Below are positions 1 through 10,340 of a DNA stretch of 64,000 nt, in pieces (position 1 is the stretch's first letter; each line of letters starts with the position of its first letter). The stretch is from Coriobacteriia bacterium. GTDB lineage: Bacteria; Actinomycetota; Coriobacteriia; Coriobacteriales; RUG033. The translations under genes and the position numbers were made by a program. The stretch spans positions 42,703 to 106,702 of the forward strand of contig JAATFL010000016.1 in assembly GCA_015655215.1 (NCBI GenBank), given 5' to 3'. The notes under the pieces were generated by a model. That model ran no database searches. It was not told the origin of the DNA and saw nothing but the letters and a program-made list of their open reading frames with translations.

Positions 1-1991
<1,991 letters not shown>

Positions 1992-2007
1992 GGTGCTCCT
2001 CTCGCAT

Positions 2008-2028
2008 GTCCACGTACGGTACGTGGAC
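2008..2028. repeat. 21-nt perfect inverted repeat next to the ileS ribosome-binding site
   Basis: Two 10-nt arms (GTCCACGTAC and its exact complement) flank one central base. It lies between the T-box terminator region and the GGAG site of ileS. As RNA it would form a short hairpin beginning about 17 nt before the start codon. It might insulate or modulate ribosome access, or be a DNA operator; function is not shown by sequence. Confidence 0.6.
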
Positions 2029-2029
2029 A

Positions 2030-2395
2030 CAAAACGCCTATCGCCCCCTGTGTGCCGGGACGAAGCGCGTCTCGTGGGGAGAGGCCCTCCGCGGTACCAC
2101 CCAGCTTGCGACCCATGGGATGGTCCGACATCTCCCGTGTCATGACACGACGGTTCGATGCGAACGCCGCCCCGGGCGACGCCACTCGGTTGGCCCGATA
2201 ACCGAAGCCGCCGGTTGGAGTCTACTGACACGCAATGGGACCGCACTCCCCCACCCCGTGCGTTGGGTCCAAGGCTCAGAGGTGATGTTCGACCGGTTCC
2301 GCCTGCGGGCTTTCACCAACCCCGCTCGCTTGGAGGGGTATCGCCGACCTACTCGTCCTCATCAGCGCCGCACACCCTCTCGGGTGCCTTGCACG
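2030..2395 (-). promoter_or_regulatory. T-box leader of ileS, isoleucine specifier ATC
   Basis: The hallmark T-box TGGGTGGTACCGCG is at 2103-2090 on the minus strand. Upstream are the distal stem I signature GGTTGGTGAAAGCC (about 2325-2310) and the specifier context GAAC-ATC-ACCTCTGAG with ATC at 2286-2284, which codes for isoleucine and matches the downstream gene. The bulge TGGT pairs with a discriminator A, as in tRNA-Ile. After the T-box, a G/C-rich stem ending in GTTTTG (around 2035-2030) could be the terminator, so control is probably transcriptional. Boundaries are approximate. Confidence 0.9.
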
Positions 2396-2403
2396 CATCT
2401 GCC

Positions 2404-2432
2404 AGCCTACCCACCGCGCAGGGCAACGGCAA
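2404..2432 (-). promoter_or_regulatory. Candidate sigma-70 type promoter for ileS
   Basis: On the minus strand TTGCCG is followed after exactly 17 nt by TAGGCT, a typical spacing. It sits directly upstream of the T-box leader, which would then begin near 2397. Prediction only. Confidence 0.5.
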
Positions 2433-2524
2433 CGGTGAGAACGCGAATGCGCGCGCCGGATGCGCCGGGCGGCCACTCGTCAACTCCAGCACCCCCCACC
2501 CGCGCGCGTTGGGATGGATCGCCC

Positions 2525-2941
2525 TCACTCGGGAGCGGACCCACCCGCATGGGCGGTCAGCAGGAACGCGATGAGCATCAGCAACAACCCCGCCCCGTCG
2601 AACAGGGCGAAGCGGCCGATGCTCGCCTGCAGCACGGCATGCCCGGTTCCGATGGTGGTCGCAAGCCATATCTCTCCGACGAATCCGATGAGCTGCTGCA
2701 CGATGACCACCCCGAAGAGCACCCGCTGTCGCACGGGCGAGACCACGACGAGCGGATACGTGGCGTTCCACATGAGGAAAGCGATGCCGAGACCGCGTAC
2801 CGCGACACGACCCGCCGCACCGGAGAGCTCGAAGCCTGCCATATATGGACTCGGGTCGACGATGAACGACACCGCGCACTGCATGTTGACGAGAAAGACG
2901 ACGGCGACGACGACGCGCGCGAACCAGGTCAGCACCCTCAT
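2525..2941 (-). CDS. Small integral membrane protein, function unknown
   Basis: 138 residues starting MRVLTWFARV with about four hydrophobic segments (roughly residues 4-22, 45-65, 70-95 and 105-130), ending in a short polar tail. The ATG at 2941 is chosen because GGAGGGGAG lies 5-7 nt upstream; the possible earlier start at 2959 falls inside that site. No catalytic motif is visible and I do not recognise a family. The preceding open frame, a decayed permease fragment, ends with a TGA that overlaps this start (ATGA), so the gene may once have been translationally coupled to it. Confidence 0.7.
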   Translation of the reverse strand: MRVLTWFARVVVAVVFLVNMQCAVSFIVDPSPYMAGFELSGAAGRVAVRGLGIAFLMWNATYPLVVVSPVRQRVLFGVVIVQQLIGFVGEIWLATTIGTGHAVLQASIGRFALFDGAGLLLMLIAFLLTAHAGGSAPE

Positions 2942-3135
2942 GCCACTCCCCTCCACCACACGATGTCCGCATACCGGACGACCTCACGACAAGAGACCGG
3001 CATGAGTTCGGCATCGCCGCCCATCTGCTGGGTCATGGTGAACGACGACACCACGACGGGGCTCGCGCTCGCCGCGAGGAGCGTGCCCGACACGGACGCA
3101 TCGATGAGGGGGTTCATCGCGATCTGGATGAGGAC
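2938..3135 (-). pseudogene. Remnant of an AEC-family (auxin efflux carrier type) permease
   Basis: An open stretch of 65 codons with no ribosome-binding site reads ...QIAMNPLIDASVSGTLLA... followed by ASPVVVSSFTMTQQMGGDAEL. The AS(A)SP-V-V-SFTM-QQMGGDAEL pattern is characteristic of the second-last membrane region of AEC transporters. Upstream the frame degenerates into non-homologous, charged sequence, and after GGDAEL it runs into unrelated residues before TGA. Only about 40 residues look conserved out of a normal ~310, so it is a relic rather than a gene. The family call rests on motif memory. Confidence 0.6.
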
Positions 3136-3265
3136 TCCGCACCGAGCGGACGTCTCGACGCCATGCGGGATGGGCGCTTGCTGACACGGAGGTTCAGCCT
3201 CTCATGGGAACGCGTCGGAGGCGGGCGTCCGACGGTTGGATGGCAGATGCGCGAACCCGAGATTC

Positions 3266-4552
3266 CTAGAAGATCGTCTCCAGCTGCTCGTCGATCTTCG
3301 CGACATGCCGCACGGAGGGATGCTCGAACAGGGTACCGCGCGCCATCACGGTGCGCACCGTGGCGAGCGCCCCCAGGTTGTCGAGCGGATTCTCGTCCAC
3401 CACGATCATGTCGGCACACTTGCCCAACTCGATGGAGCCGGTCACCTCGCCCACCCCCAGGAGCCGTGCGTTGACCTGCGTGGCGGTATGAAGGGCGAAG
3501 GCGTTCGAGACGCCCACGTAGCGGGCGAAGCTGACCACCTCGCGCCACATGTCGTACTGCGAGATGAACGGACAGGCCGAATCGGTGCCCAGACCAACCG
3601 GGATACCGGCGACAAGGGCTTGCTTGGATGCCTCGGCGATGCCGTCGAAGACGACGTTCGCGTTGAAACGGACGATGTCGGAGGTCTTGGTGACCTCCGG
3701 TGGGAGCTTTGCCATCGGCATCCCGGCAGAGAGGGTCGTGGTGAGGGACGAACCCTTCTCCTTGAAGAGGGCGATGATCTCGTCGTCGAGGTGGGCGCCG
3801 TGCTCAATCGTGTTGACACCCGCCTTGAGTGCCATGCGAACGCCCTCGGTGCTCTCCACGTGCGCGGCAGTGGGTAGGCCCTTGGCACGCGCCTCGGCGG
3901 TCGCGGCATCGGCCATCTCCTGGGACATGCGCACCACGCCCGGCTCGCCCTTGACGGTCGCGTCATAGACGCCGCCGGTTATGAACAGCTTGATGAGGTC
4001 GACACCCGCAGCCGCCATGTCGTCGACGAGTGCGACCGCGTCGTCGGGAGTCTCGCATACCTTGGCCATGATGTTGGCGGCATGCCCGTTCGGTGGCGTC
4101 ACACCGTCACCCGCGACGAGCATGCGCGGGCCGATGGCCTTGCCGTGGTTGACGAGGTTGCGCACGTACAGGTCGCCAAGGCCCACCTCCCCCACGCTGC
4201 GCAGCGTCGTCACCCCCGAGTACAGCTGGTTGCGCACGCTTCCCTTGACGAGCCTGTGCAGGAACGCGCGGCCGATGGCCGTACCGGTGATGCGCTTCAC
4301 CGTCTTGGCCACATCACCGGGCTTCTCCTTCGGTTCGCCCGTACCGGCGAGGTGCACGTGCATGTTGACGAGTCCGGGGAGAAGGTACGAGCCGGTCAAG
4401 TCGATCTTGCGGTAGCCACGGGGCACCCCGGTGACGCCCTGTGATATCCCGACGATCCTGTCGCCCTCCACGAGTACCGTCGAATCGTGCTTGACGTGCA
4501 TGTCATCCGTACCGTCGAGTAGGTTCGCGTTGATGAACGCATAGCGTCTCAT
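3266..4552 (-). CDS. Metal-dependent amidohydrolase (imidazolonepropionase / prolidase-like)
   Basis: 428 residues, starting MRRYAFINANLLDG. The N-terminal beta-sandwich part holds the typical VLVEGDRIVGI and PGLVNMHVHLAG segments, with metal ligands H65 and H67. Later HVES and NTIEHGAHLDDE supply further histidines, and LGTDSACPF gives the catalytic aspartate. The end ADMIVVDENPLDNL is typical of the superfamily. Related proteins hydrolyse N-acyl or dipeptide substrates such as Xaa-Pro or Xaa-Arg; the substrate here cannot be set. AGGAGG lies 7 nt before the ATG at 4552. A second, shorter amidohydrolase is at 30625-31494. Confidence 0.88.
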   Translation of the reverse strand: MRRYAFINANLLDGTDDMHVKHDSTVLVEGDRIVGISQGVTGVPRGYRKIDLTGSYLLPGLVNMHVHLAGTGEPKEKPGDVAKTVKRITGTAIGRAFLHRLVKGSVRNQLYSGVTTLRSVGEVGLGDLYVRNLVNHGKAIGPRMLVAGDGVTPPNGHAANIMAKVCETPDDAVALVDDMAAAGVDLIKLFITGGVYDATVKGEPGVVRMSQEMADAATAEARAKGLPTAAHVESTEGVRMALKAGVNTIEHGAHLDDEIIALFKEKGSSLTTTLSAGMPMAKLPPEVTKTSDIVRFNANVVFDGIAEASKQALVAGIPVGLGTDSACPFISQYDMWREVVSFARYVGVSNAFALHTATQVNARLLGVGEVTGSIELGKCADMIVVDENPLDNLGALATVRTVMARGTLFEHPSVRHVAKIDEQLETIF

Positions 4553-4693
4553 GGGTTCCTCCTGTCGCATGCCGGGAAATGCACCGCCATCCCTCTGTGA
4601 CGTTCCTGCAGCAGCATAGTCCCACTTCCCCACCCCTGTCGATGGTATGATTGGATCCATCCTCGTGACGGCGAATGGCAGGGTACCTCTTGC

Positions 4694-4719
4694 GCGGGGA
4701 GGGCATGAAGCCCCCCCGC
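4694..4719. repeat. GC-rich imperfect inverted repeat in a divergent intergenic region
   Basis: GCGGGGAGGGC and GCCCCCCCGC can pair around a 5-nt loop (ATGAA). It lies between two divergently transcribed genes (starts at 4552 and 4826), so it may be part of the control region. No T-tract follows on either strand. Confidence 0.35.
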
Positions 4720-4825
4720 ATTCGAATGCCGGATACCATCTCGGGGTTTCAGATCACCCGCATGTTCATGGGTTATGCTTCCGAAGCCCACCGAGGTACC
4801 GACCAAAGACCTAAGGAGTCATTGC

Positions 4826-5830
4826 ATGCTGACGTTTCACCCGGTTGACCTGACGCGCATGGAGATGGAAGCCGCTCGGTGCAACATCGACCTTCCTATC
4901 GAACAGACGGCCGCATGGGCCGCTTATGACGAGGAGATCGATGGCCGAGAGCCATGGGGAGCCTTTCTGGTCAAACGTGACGACGTGCTCGTCGCGCTCA
5001 TCTCCCTCACCCGCAATTCGACGCATGGCTTCGATTTTCTCTGGGCACATCATGCACCCGTTTGGCTCGCACCCCCCACGCCCGGCGAGGAAGAGGAGTT
5101 CTGCAGAGCACTCAGCACGATGGTGCGTGGACGCGACTCGAGGATCGTCTTCGCGCGGCTTGCCCTGATGGCCGAAACCCCTTCGTCGACGCAGGTCTTG
5201 ACCACCATCCCCTATGACACCACCGTCATCGTCGACTTGACGGGCACCCCCGAGGACATCCTCTCGCGCATGAAGACGCGTGGACGACGTGACGTGCGCA
5301 AGGCGATTCGGGAATCGGGTCTCACCTGCGCAGACGAGACCGAGAGGGCCCTCGTCTCGTTTTCCGAGTACTATCAGGTCATGGAGGACACCGCGAAGCG
5401 CGATGGGTTCGTCCCCCATCCACTCTCGCATTACGAGGCGATGGTCAATGCCCTAGGGACTCGTCATTGCCGCATATTCGCCGGTCGGGTCGATGGGGAC
5501 GTGGTCTGCTGGACGCTCGCGACGATATCAGGCACGGTCGCGACACGCTATTACGCCGCATTGTCGACCGATGCCATGCGTCGACATGCCGCAGACACGC
5601 TCATGCTCTACGAGTGCACCAGCCTTGGCGAAGCCGGATGCACCAGCTACGACCTCATGGCCATCGGCTCGCCCTTCTCGCCCACGCTCAACGGACTCAA
5701 CGTCTTCAAGACCAAGTTCGCCAAGGAGGTGACCCCCGTGGCGCCGGATAGGGATATCGCCATACGACCCGTGCTCTACGGCTCGCTGAAGGCAGCACGC
5801 ACGGTGCAACATTGGCTCAGACGCGCGTAG
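4826..5830 (+). CDS. FemABX-type peptidyltransferase / GNAT-like protein
   Basis: 334 residues, starting MLTFHPVDLTRMEMEAARCN. The segment PEDILSRMKTRGRRDVRKAI near residues 142-162 is the typical FemABX motif (K-R-R-VRKA), followed by SEYYQVMEDTAKRDGF and a C-terminal GNAT-like half with TLMLYECTSLGEAGCTSYDL. FemABX enzymes transfer amino acids from aminoacyl-tRNA to peptidoglycan precursors, forming cross-bridges; other members acylate unrelated substrates. AAGGAG lies 7 nt before the ATG at 4826, so this start is preferred to 4775. A D-aspartate-ligase-like ATP-grasp gene lies 2 kb downstream, which makes a cell-wall role plausible but unproven. Confidence 0.85.
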   Translation: MLTFHPVDLTRMEMEAARCNIDLPIEQTAAWAAYDEEIDGREPWGAFLVKRDDVLVALISLTRNSTHGFDFLWAHHAPVWLAPPTPGEEEEFCRALSTMVRGRDSRIVFARLALMAETPSSTQVLTTIPYDTTVIVDLTGTPEDILSRMKTRGRRDVRKAIRESGLTCADETERALVSFSEYYQVMEDTAKRDGFVPHPLSHYEAMVNALGTRHCRIFAGRVDGDVVCWTLATISGTVATRYYAALSTDAMRRHAADTLMLYECTSLGEAGCTSYDLMAIGSPFSPTLNGLNVFKTKFAKEVTPVAPDRDIAIRPVLYGSLKAARTVQHWLRRA

Positions 5831-5982
5831 TCTCCCCTCGATGCCGCGCCTGCGGGAGAGATGACGGTCCCATCGTCTCGACCACGGAAGCCGCCTCGCC
5901 ATCGCACCGGACAACTCGAAGCTTGTACAATGGATCGACATCGCGGTGACCATGTGCGATGCGTCGGCGAAGGAGGCCCTTC

Positions 5983-6585
5983 ATGGCAAAGCTCCTCTAT
6001 CAGGGACATGGCAGCTATCGCATCACCGCCGTATCCGGCGCCGTCGCATACGTCGACCCGTATGCGGGGACCGGATACGATCCTCCCGCGGACCTCGTCC
6101 TCATCACGCATGAGCACTATGATCACAACAAGCTCGAACTCGTCACCTTGGCACCCGATGCCAAGGTGGTGCGCGCGGCTGACGTGCTGAGCCATGGCGT
6201 CTACCGAGGCGGCTGCGTGGCAGGGTATGCGTACCGCGCCGTGCCCGCCTATAACGACAGCCATCCTCCCGACGAGTGCGTGGGATTCGTCCTCGTGGTG
6301 GATGACGTGCGCATCTACGCGGCGGGTGACACCTCGACGACCTCGTACATGGCCGACACGCTCGCCCGCGAGCACCTCGATTACGCCCTGATCCCCTGCG
6401 ACGGCATCTTCAACATGGATGTGCACGAGGCATCGCAGTGCGCCCTGACCATCGGGGCGACGCACTCGATCCCCGTCCACACCAAGCCCGGAGAGCTTTT
6501 CGGACCGGAGGTGGCGGCAGCGTTCGACGTGCCCGGGAAGCTCGTGCTGCTCCCTGGCGATGAGATCGACCTCAGCGACCGATAG
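5983..6585 (+). CDS. MBL-fold metal-dependent hydrolase (UPF0173-like)
   Basis: 200 residues starting MAKLLYQGHGSYRI. The metallo-beta-lactamase signature HEHYDH is at residues 43-48; Y and N residues around PAYNDSHPP and the metal-binding aspartate in AAGDTST follow, with a last histidine in SIPVHTKPGELFG. The short length and absence of extra domains match the UPF0173/UlaG-like branch, whose members include lactonases, phosphodiesterases and proteins of unknown role. AAGGAGG lies 6 nt before the ATG, which is why the upstream start at 5959 is rejected. Substrate unknown. Confidence 0.88.
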   Translation: MAKLLYQGHGSYRITAVSGAVAYVDPYAGTGYDPPADLVLITHEHYDHNKLELVTLAPDAKVVRAADVLSHGVYRGGCVAGYAYRAVPAYNDSHPPDECVGFVLVVDDVRIYAAGDTSTTSYMADTLAREHLDYALIPCDGIFNMDVHEASQCALTIGATHSIPVHTKPGELFGPEVAAAFDVPGKLVLLPGDEIDLSDR

Positions 6586-6625
6586 ACGACCGCCATCGAG
6601 GTCGTCGGAAGACGGAGAGAGACCC

Positions 6626-6661
6626 TCCCATGGAACGTCTCCCGAAACGGTTCCGATGGGA
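6626..6661. terminator. Terminator-like hairpin between convergent genes
   Basis: TCCCATGGAAC and GTTCCGATGGGA form an 11-bp stem with one bulge, between the stop of the MBL hydrolase and the stop of the ketopantoate reductase. No clear T-run on either side, so its efficiency is uncertain. Confidence 0.4.
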
Positions 6662-6688
6662 TGACGAGCCCGAAGAGCACGTCATCGG

Positions 6689-7606
6689 TCAGTAGGCGGC
6701 CTCGATCTTCCCTATGCGGTCGTGGAGCCAGCGGTTCTGGGGCACGTCCATCCCGTGCCTCTCGGCAAGGCGGATCATCGTGCCGGAGAAGAGTTCCACC
6801 TCGCTGGGGCGTCGCGCGAGACCGTCCTGCCCCATCGAGGGACGTCCCATGGGGTCGAGCGTGGCGAGCACGTCGATATCGGCGTCGAGGTCTTCGCGGG
6901 TGAGCACGACCCCTTCGGCCGCCGCCACGCCGATGACCTCGCCCATGGCACCACGCATCCGCTCGTTGACGGGCCCCGGGGCCAACGCCTCGCCATAGGT
7001 GGCCCCGTAGGCGAGACACACCTGGTTGATCCCCACGTTCATCATGAACTTCGCCCATATCCGATGGGTGATGTCCTCGTCGATCGCGAAGGGGATGCCC
7101 GCACGCCCGAAGAAGTCCGCAAGGCCATCGACGAGCACGTCCTGTTCGGGGACACGTGAGCCGAAGCGAACCATCCCCGGATGCGAATACGTGAGGGCTC
7201 CATCGACATGCATCGCATCCATTCCCTGGGCGACGCAGGCGATCACGTTTCGCTCGCCATAGCGCGAGGCGATGGTCTGTTCGCTCACGATGCCGTTCAT
7301 CACCGAGATGATGATGGTGTGCGAGTCCACGCACCGTGCCATCTCGTCGAGTGCCGATGCAAGTCCACGCTCCTTGACGGCGATGATGACGAGGTCCGCG
7401 GGGTGGGTGTCGATGGCGTTGGTGCACGTGAACTTGCGAGATTGCCCGTTGACGGTGGACGTGCGCTTCCGATAGCGCTCGAACCGTTCGTCGTCCACGA
7501 GGAAGTCGACGGCCATGTGCCCGAGGTTACGTTGGATGGCATCGGCGAGGAGTAGGCCCAGCGCGCCCATGCCCACGATGGTGACATGTCGTATCGCATG
7601 GTCCAC
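6689..7606 (-). CDS. panE: Ketopantoate reductase family (2-dehydropantoate 2-reductase)
   Basis: 305 residues from a GTG start. The Rossmann motif VTIVGMGALG is at residues 8-17; the family landmarks VKERGL, VMNGIVSEQ, IWAKFMMNVGINQ (the catalytic lysine) and SMGQDGLARRPSEVELFSGT (substrate-binding Ser and Glu) follow in order. The enzyme reduces ketopantoate to pantoate with NADPH in pantothenate/CoA synthesis; some paralogues act on other 2-keto acids. GTG at 7606 is chosen because AAGGGGG lies just upstream; ATG at 7636 or 7648 would add 10-14 residues before the Rossmann strand and have weaker sites. No other pantothenate genes are nearby. Confidence 0.85.
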   Translation of the reverse strand: MDHAIRHVTIVGMGALGLLLADAIQRNLGHMAVDFLVDDERFERYRKRTSTVNGQSRKFTCTNAIDTHPADLVIIAVKERGLASALDEMARCVDSHTIIISVMNGIVSEQTIASRYGERNVIACVAQGMDAMHVDGALTYSHPGMVRFGSRVPEQDVLVDGLADFFGRAGIPFAIDEDITHRIWAKFMMNVGINQVCLAYGATYGEALAPGPVNERMRGAMGEVIGVAAAEGVVLTREDLDADIDVLATLDPMGRPSMGQDGLARRPSEVELFSGTMIRLAERHGMDVPQNRWLHDRIGKIEAAY

Positions 7607-7680
7607 GGTGCACCCCCTTCCCGCATGCTCCACCATCCACTTCCCCATATGGGGCTCGGGGGTCCGACTGTCCCTGCGAC

Positions 7681-8910
7681 CTAGAACGAGGTTTTGGTGG
7701 GTCTTGGATAGTACCGGTCGAATTTACGATATTGGTTCATGGTCGTGAGCCAGACCTTGAGACGGCGTATGGGCCCGCTGTCGTCCGAGGTGAGTTGGGG
7801 GTTCACCACGCGTCCCTGGGAGACGAGCCGCTCGACCCGGGCGAGAAGCGGGGCGGCGCACACGTACCGACGCAGCAGTCTTACCGGGACCAGCGTGTAC
7901 AGGACCTCGGACCCGGCAACCACGAGTCGGTGAGGTGCGGCGTCGACGAGGTCCTCCACCACCGCCTTCGCCGGATTGGCCCCACCCGCCGTGCAATAGT
8001 ACGAGTTGCGCCCGATACGTGGATTCACCTCGAGCAGGAGGGCGAGGCCCGTCTTGGGGTCCACCTTGACGTCGAAGTTGGCGAAGCCGCGGTATCCGGT
8101 CCCCTCGAGCAACCTCGTCGCCTGATCCGCGATCTCCTCGCAGGGTTGCACGATCATCGCCACCGGGTTGCCCAGCATCGTGGGCGAGTGGTCCTCGAGC
8201 AGCACGTGAGCCGATGCGAGCATCGAGACCTTGCCTGTCCGGTCGACGTATGCCGTGATCGAGTGCATCTGGGTGTCATCACCGGAGATAAGCTCTTGGA
8301 CCACGAAGGTTCCCGAGAACCCCGCCTCGCGCAGCTTGCGCCACACGTCATCGAGCTCGGCCTGGGTGGTGACGTACCACACCTTCTTCATCCCCCGGGA
8401 GAGCATGGCCTGGTACTGGGCGGAGACCGCCGGCTTCGCGATCACGGGAAACGGCATCGTCGTGGGCGGGATGGGGGCGTCGCCCGCCAGTTCGACGACC
8501 TCCGTCTGGGGGGTGGGGGCCCCGTAGCGCCCGCAGAGCTTGGCGAACTCGACCTTGTTCGACACCTGCTCGATGAGTGCGGCCGGGGGGATCGGCATGA
8601 TGATGCCGCCGGGCAGGTCCACCGCGATGCGGGCCAGCTGGAATATCTGGCGGTCCGTGTTGCTCATCAGGATGACCGTACGGCCAGGATTATCCGAAGC
8701 CACCTTGCTCACCGCCTCGACGATCAGCCCATCGTCGTCGCCGTCGGCGACGTGGGATACCGAGAAAAGGGATGAGTCGACGATGGCGGCGATGGGGGCC
8801 GGGGCGATGCAAACCGATTTCACCCCATACGCCTCGTAGAATGAACGACCGAGCGCATAGATTCCGATATCGCCACCGAGCAATACGGGAAGGATGTCCT
8901 CTCTGGGCAT
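7681..8910 (-). CDS. ATP-grasp ligase resembling D-aspartate ligase
   Basis: 409 residues. The N-terminus MPREDILPVLLGGDIGIYAL continuing GRSFYEAYGVKS closely follows the pattern of the D-aspartate ligases that add D-Asp to the lysine of peptidoglycan precursors (PVLLGSDIN-YG-ARSF-EAYG). ATP-grasp features follow: FPVIAKPAVS (ATP lysine), FVVQELISGDD, and the metal-binding LLLEVNPRIGRNSYY. The C-terminal region LKVWLTTMNQYRKFDRYY is basic and amphipathic. GGAAAGGAACG precedes the ATG at 8910. If the assignment is right the cell wall carries a D-Asp or D-Asn bridge; ATP-grasp ligases with other carboxylate-amine substrates cannot be excluded. A near-perfect palindrome lies upstream at 9064-9089. 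Confidence 0.75.
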   Translation of the reverse strand: MPREDILPVLLGGDIGIYALGRSFYEAYGVKSVCIAPAPIAAIVDSSLFSVSHVADGDDDGLIVEAVSKVASDNPGRTVILMSNTDRQIFQLARIAVDLPGGIIMPIPPAALIEQVSNKVEFAKLCGRYGAPTPQTEVVELAGDAPIPPTTMPFPVIAKPAVSAQYQAMLSRGMKKVWYVTTQAELDDVWRKLREAGFSGTFVVQELISGDDTQMHSITAYVDRTGKVSMLASAHVLLEDHSPTMLGNPVAMIVQPCEEIADQATRLLEGTGYRGFANFDVKVDPKTGLALLLEVNPRIGRNSYYCTAGGANPAKAVVEDLVDAAPHRLVVAGSEVLYTLVPVRLLRRYVCAAPLLARVERLVSQGRVVNPQLTSDDSGPIRRLKVWLTTMNQYRKFDRYYPRPTKTSF

Positions 8911-9063
8911 CTGGCAACGTTCCTTTCCGATGAGGACCGTAGGTATCGACGTGTCCGTTCCCTTAGACCATGTGCCCAAAGGACCATGGGGTGAATCCGA
9001 AACGTGCTCACGGACATATGCCGATGCAGGCACCCGACCAACCGACAGGGTCGGGTAACATGG

Positions 9064-9089
9064 CGTTTGCCATGGTACCACGGCAAACG
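9064..9089. repeat. 26-nt near-perfect palindrome upstream of the ATP-grasp gene
   Basis: CGTTTGCC-A-TGGTACCA-C-GGCAAACG: 12 of 13 base pairs match, with a central TGGTACCA. It is 154 nt upstream of the ATP-grasp start and 97 nt downstream of the cysteine desulfurase stop, so it could be an operator or a terminator stem. No T-run is adjacent on the minus strand. Confidence 0.5.
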
Positions 9090-9185
9090 GGCTCCTGCAT
9101 TTCACGGCACTCCCCACTCGTCTGAGGGGTGGGATGCCGACGGAGGGGTGAACGTACCCTGCTACCATACCCCTGGCACGATCCC

Positions 9186-10340
9186 CTATCCGAAGTTCCC
9201 CCGTATCTCTCGGACGGCCGAGACCAACCGTGCCACATCCTCCTCGGAGTTGCTCCACCCCACGCTCGCCCGCACCGTCCCCTCGGGGAAGGTGCCGAGG
9301 GCCCGGTGGGCCAAGGGTGCACAGTGCAGACCTGACCTCGTGTAGATACCGTATGCCTGGTCGAGGAAGTTGCCCACCTCCTCGGAGGTGAGCCCGTCCA
9401 TGGTGAACGAGACGATACCGGTGCCGCACGCGGCATCCGAGAGAACACGCACGCCATCGATCGTCGCGAGTCCCTCGATGAGCCGCGCGGCACACGCGCG
9501 CTCGTGGGCCGCGACACGTTCCACCCCCACCTCGGAGAGCCAGTCGATACCGGCGGAGAGACCGGCGATGCCAGGCAGGTTGTGCGTACCGGCTTCGAGG
9601 CGACAGGTCGGCTCGAGGGGCATGTCGGGGTCCTCGGAATGCACGCCGGTCCCCCCTGCGCGCAATGGGTCGAGCGGTATGGTGCGCGGCACGATGACGA
9701 TCCCCGTACCCATAGGCCCCAGAAGTCCCTTGTGGCCAGGGCAAACGAAGATGTCAGCGCCCAGTTCCTGCAGGTCGATGGGGATGTGTCCGGCACTCTG
9801 CGCCCCATCGACGACGAGTATGCCGCCGCAACGATGAACGATACGGGCTATCTCCGGGACGGGGCTGCGGGCCCCCGTCACGTTCGATGCATGCGCCACG
9901 ACCGCGAAGTCGACGCCCTGTGCACATCGTGCGGCGAAGTCGTCGAGGTCGATTCGCCCGTCAGGTGTCGCCCTTGCGACCGCAAGCTCGAGACCGCGGG
10001 TCTGCAGGGCGTAGAGGGGTCGATAGACCGCGTTGTGTTCGAATGGCCCGATGACCGCCCGGTGCCCACGGCCGGCGAGGGACTTCAGAACGAGGTTCAA
10101 CCCGTCGGTGCAACTGTAGGTGAAGATGGTGTCGGTGTCCTTTCCTGCAGAAAGGAGGCGCGCTACGTTCGCTCGCGCGCGCAGCACGATCTCATCGGCT
10201 GCGCGCGCGAGCGCGTGCGACCCACGACCGGGATTCGCACCGCTGCGTCGCATCGCATCATCCACGGCGGCATAGACGCCTTCTGGCTTGGGAAACGAGG
10301 TCGCGGCGTTGTCGAGGTAGAGTGGGCTATCGGATGCCAT
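9186..10340 (-). CDS. Cysteine desulfurase family PLP enzyme (EF2568-like)
   Basis: 384 residues, fold-type I aminotransferase class V. Start MASDSPLYLDNAATSFPKPE; PLP-binding lysine in CPGHKGLLGP (K204), histidine in VVAHASNVTGA, DGAQSAGH for the cofactor aspartate, and a catalytic cysteine in SGLHCAPLAHR (C340). This arrangement and the early DNAATSFPKPEGV match the desulfurase subgroup found with selenium- or molybdenum-hydroxylase genes rather than IscS/SufS of cluster assembly. Its start overlaps the end of fdhD by 14 nt, so the two are co-translated. FdhD takes sulfur from a desulfurase, so this enzyme is the likely persulfide donor for molybdenum cofactor sulfuration. Confidence 0.85.
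   Translation of the reverse strand: MASDSPLYLDNAATSFPKPEGVYAAVDDAMRRSGANPGRGSHALARAADEIVLRARANVARLLSAGKDTDTIFTYSCTDGLNLVLKSLAGRGHRAVIGPFEHNAVYRPLYALQTRGLELAVARATPDGRIDLDDFAARCAQGVDFAVVAHASNVTGARSPVPEIARIVHRCGGILVVDGAQSAGHIPIDLQELGADIFVCPGHKGLLGPMGTGIVIVPRTIPLDPLRAGGTGVHSEDPDMPLEPTCRLEAGTHNLPGIAGLSAGIDWLSEVGVERVAAHERACAARLIEGLATIDGVRVLSDAACGTGIVSFTMDGLTSEEVGNFLDQAYGIYTRSGLHCAPLAHRALGTFPEGTVRASVGWSNSEEDVARLVSAVREIRGNFG

Noticed and set aside
9071..9082. TGGTACCA as a third T-box
   Set aside because: No specifier or stem I nearby; it is the centre of a palindrome.
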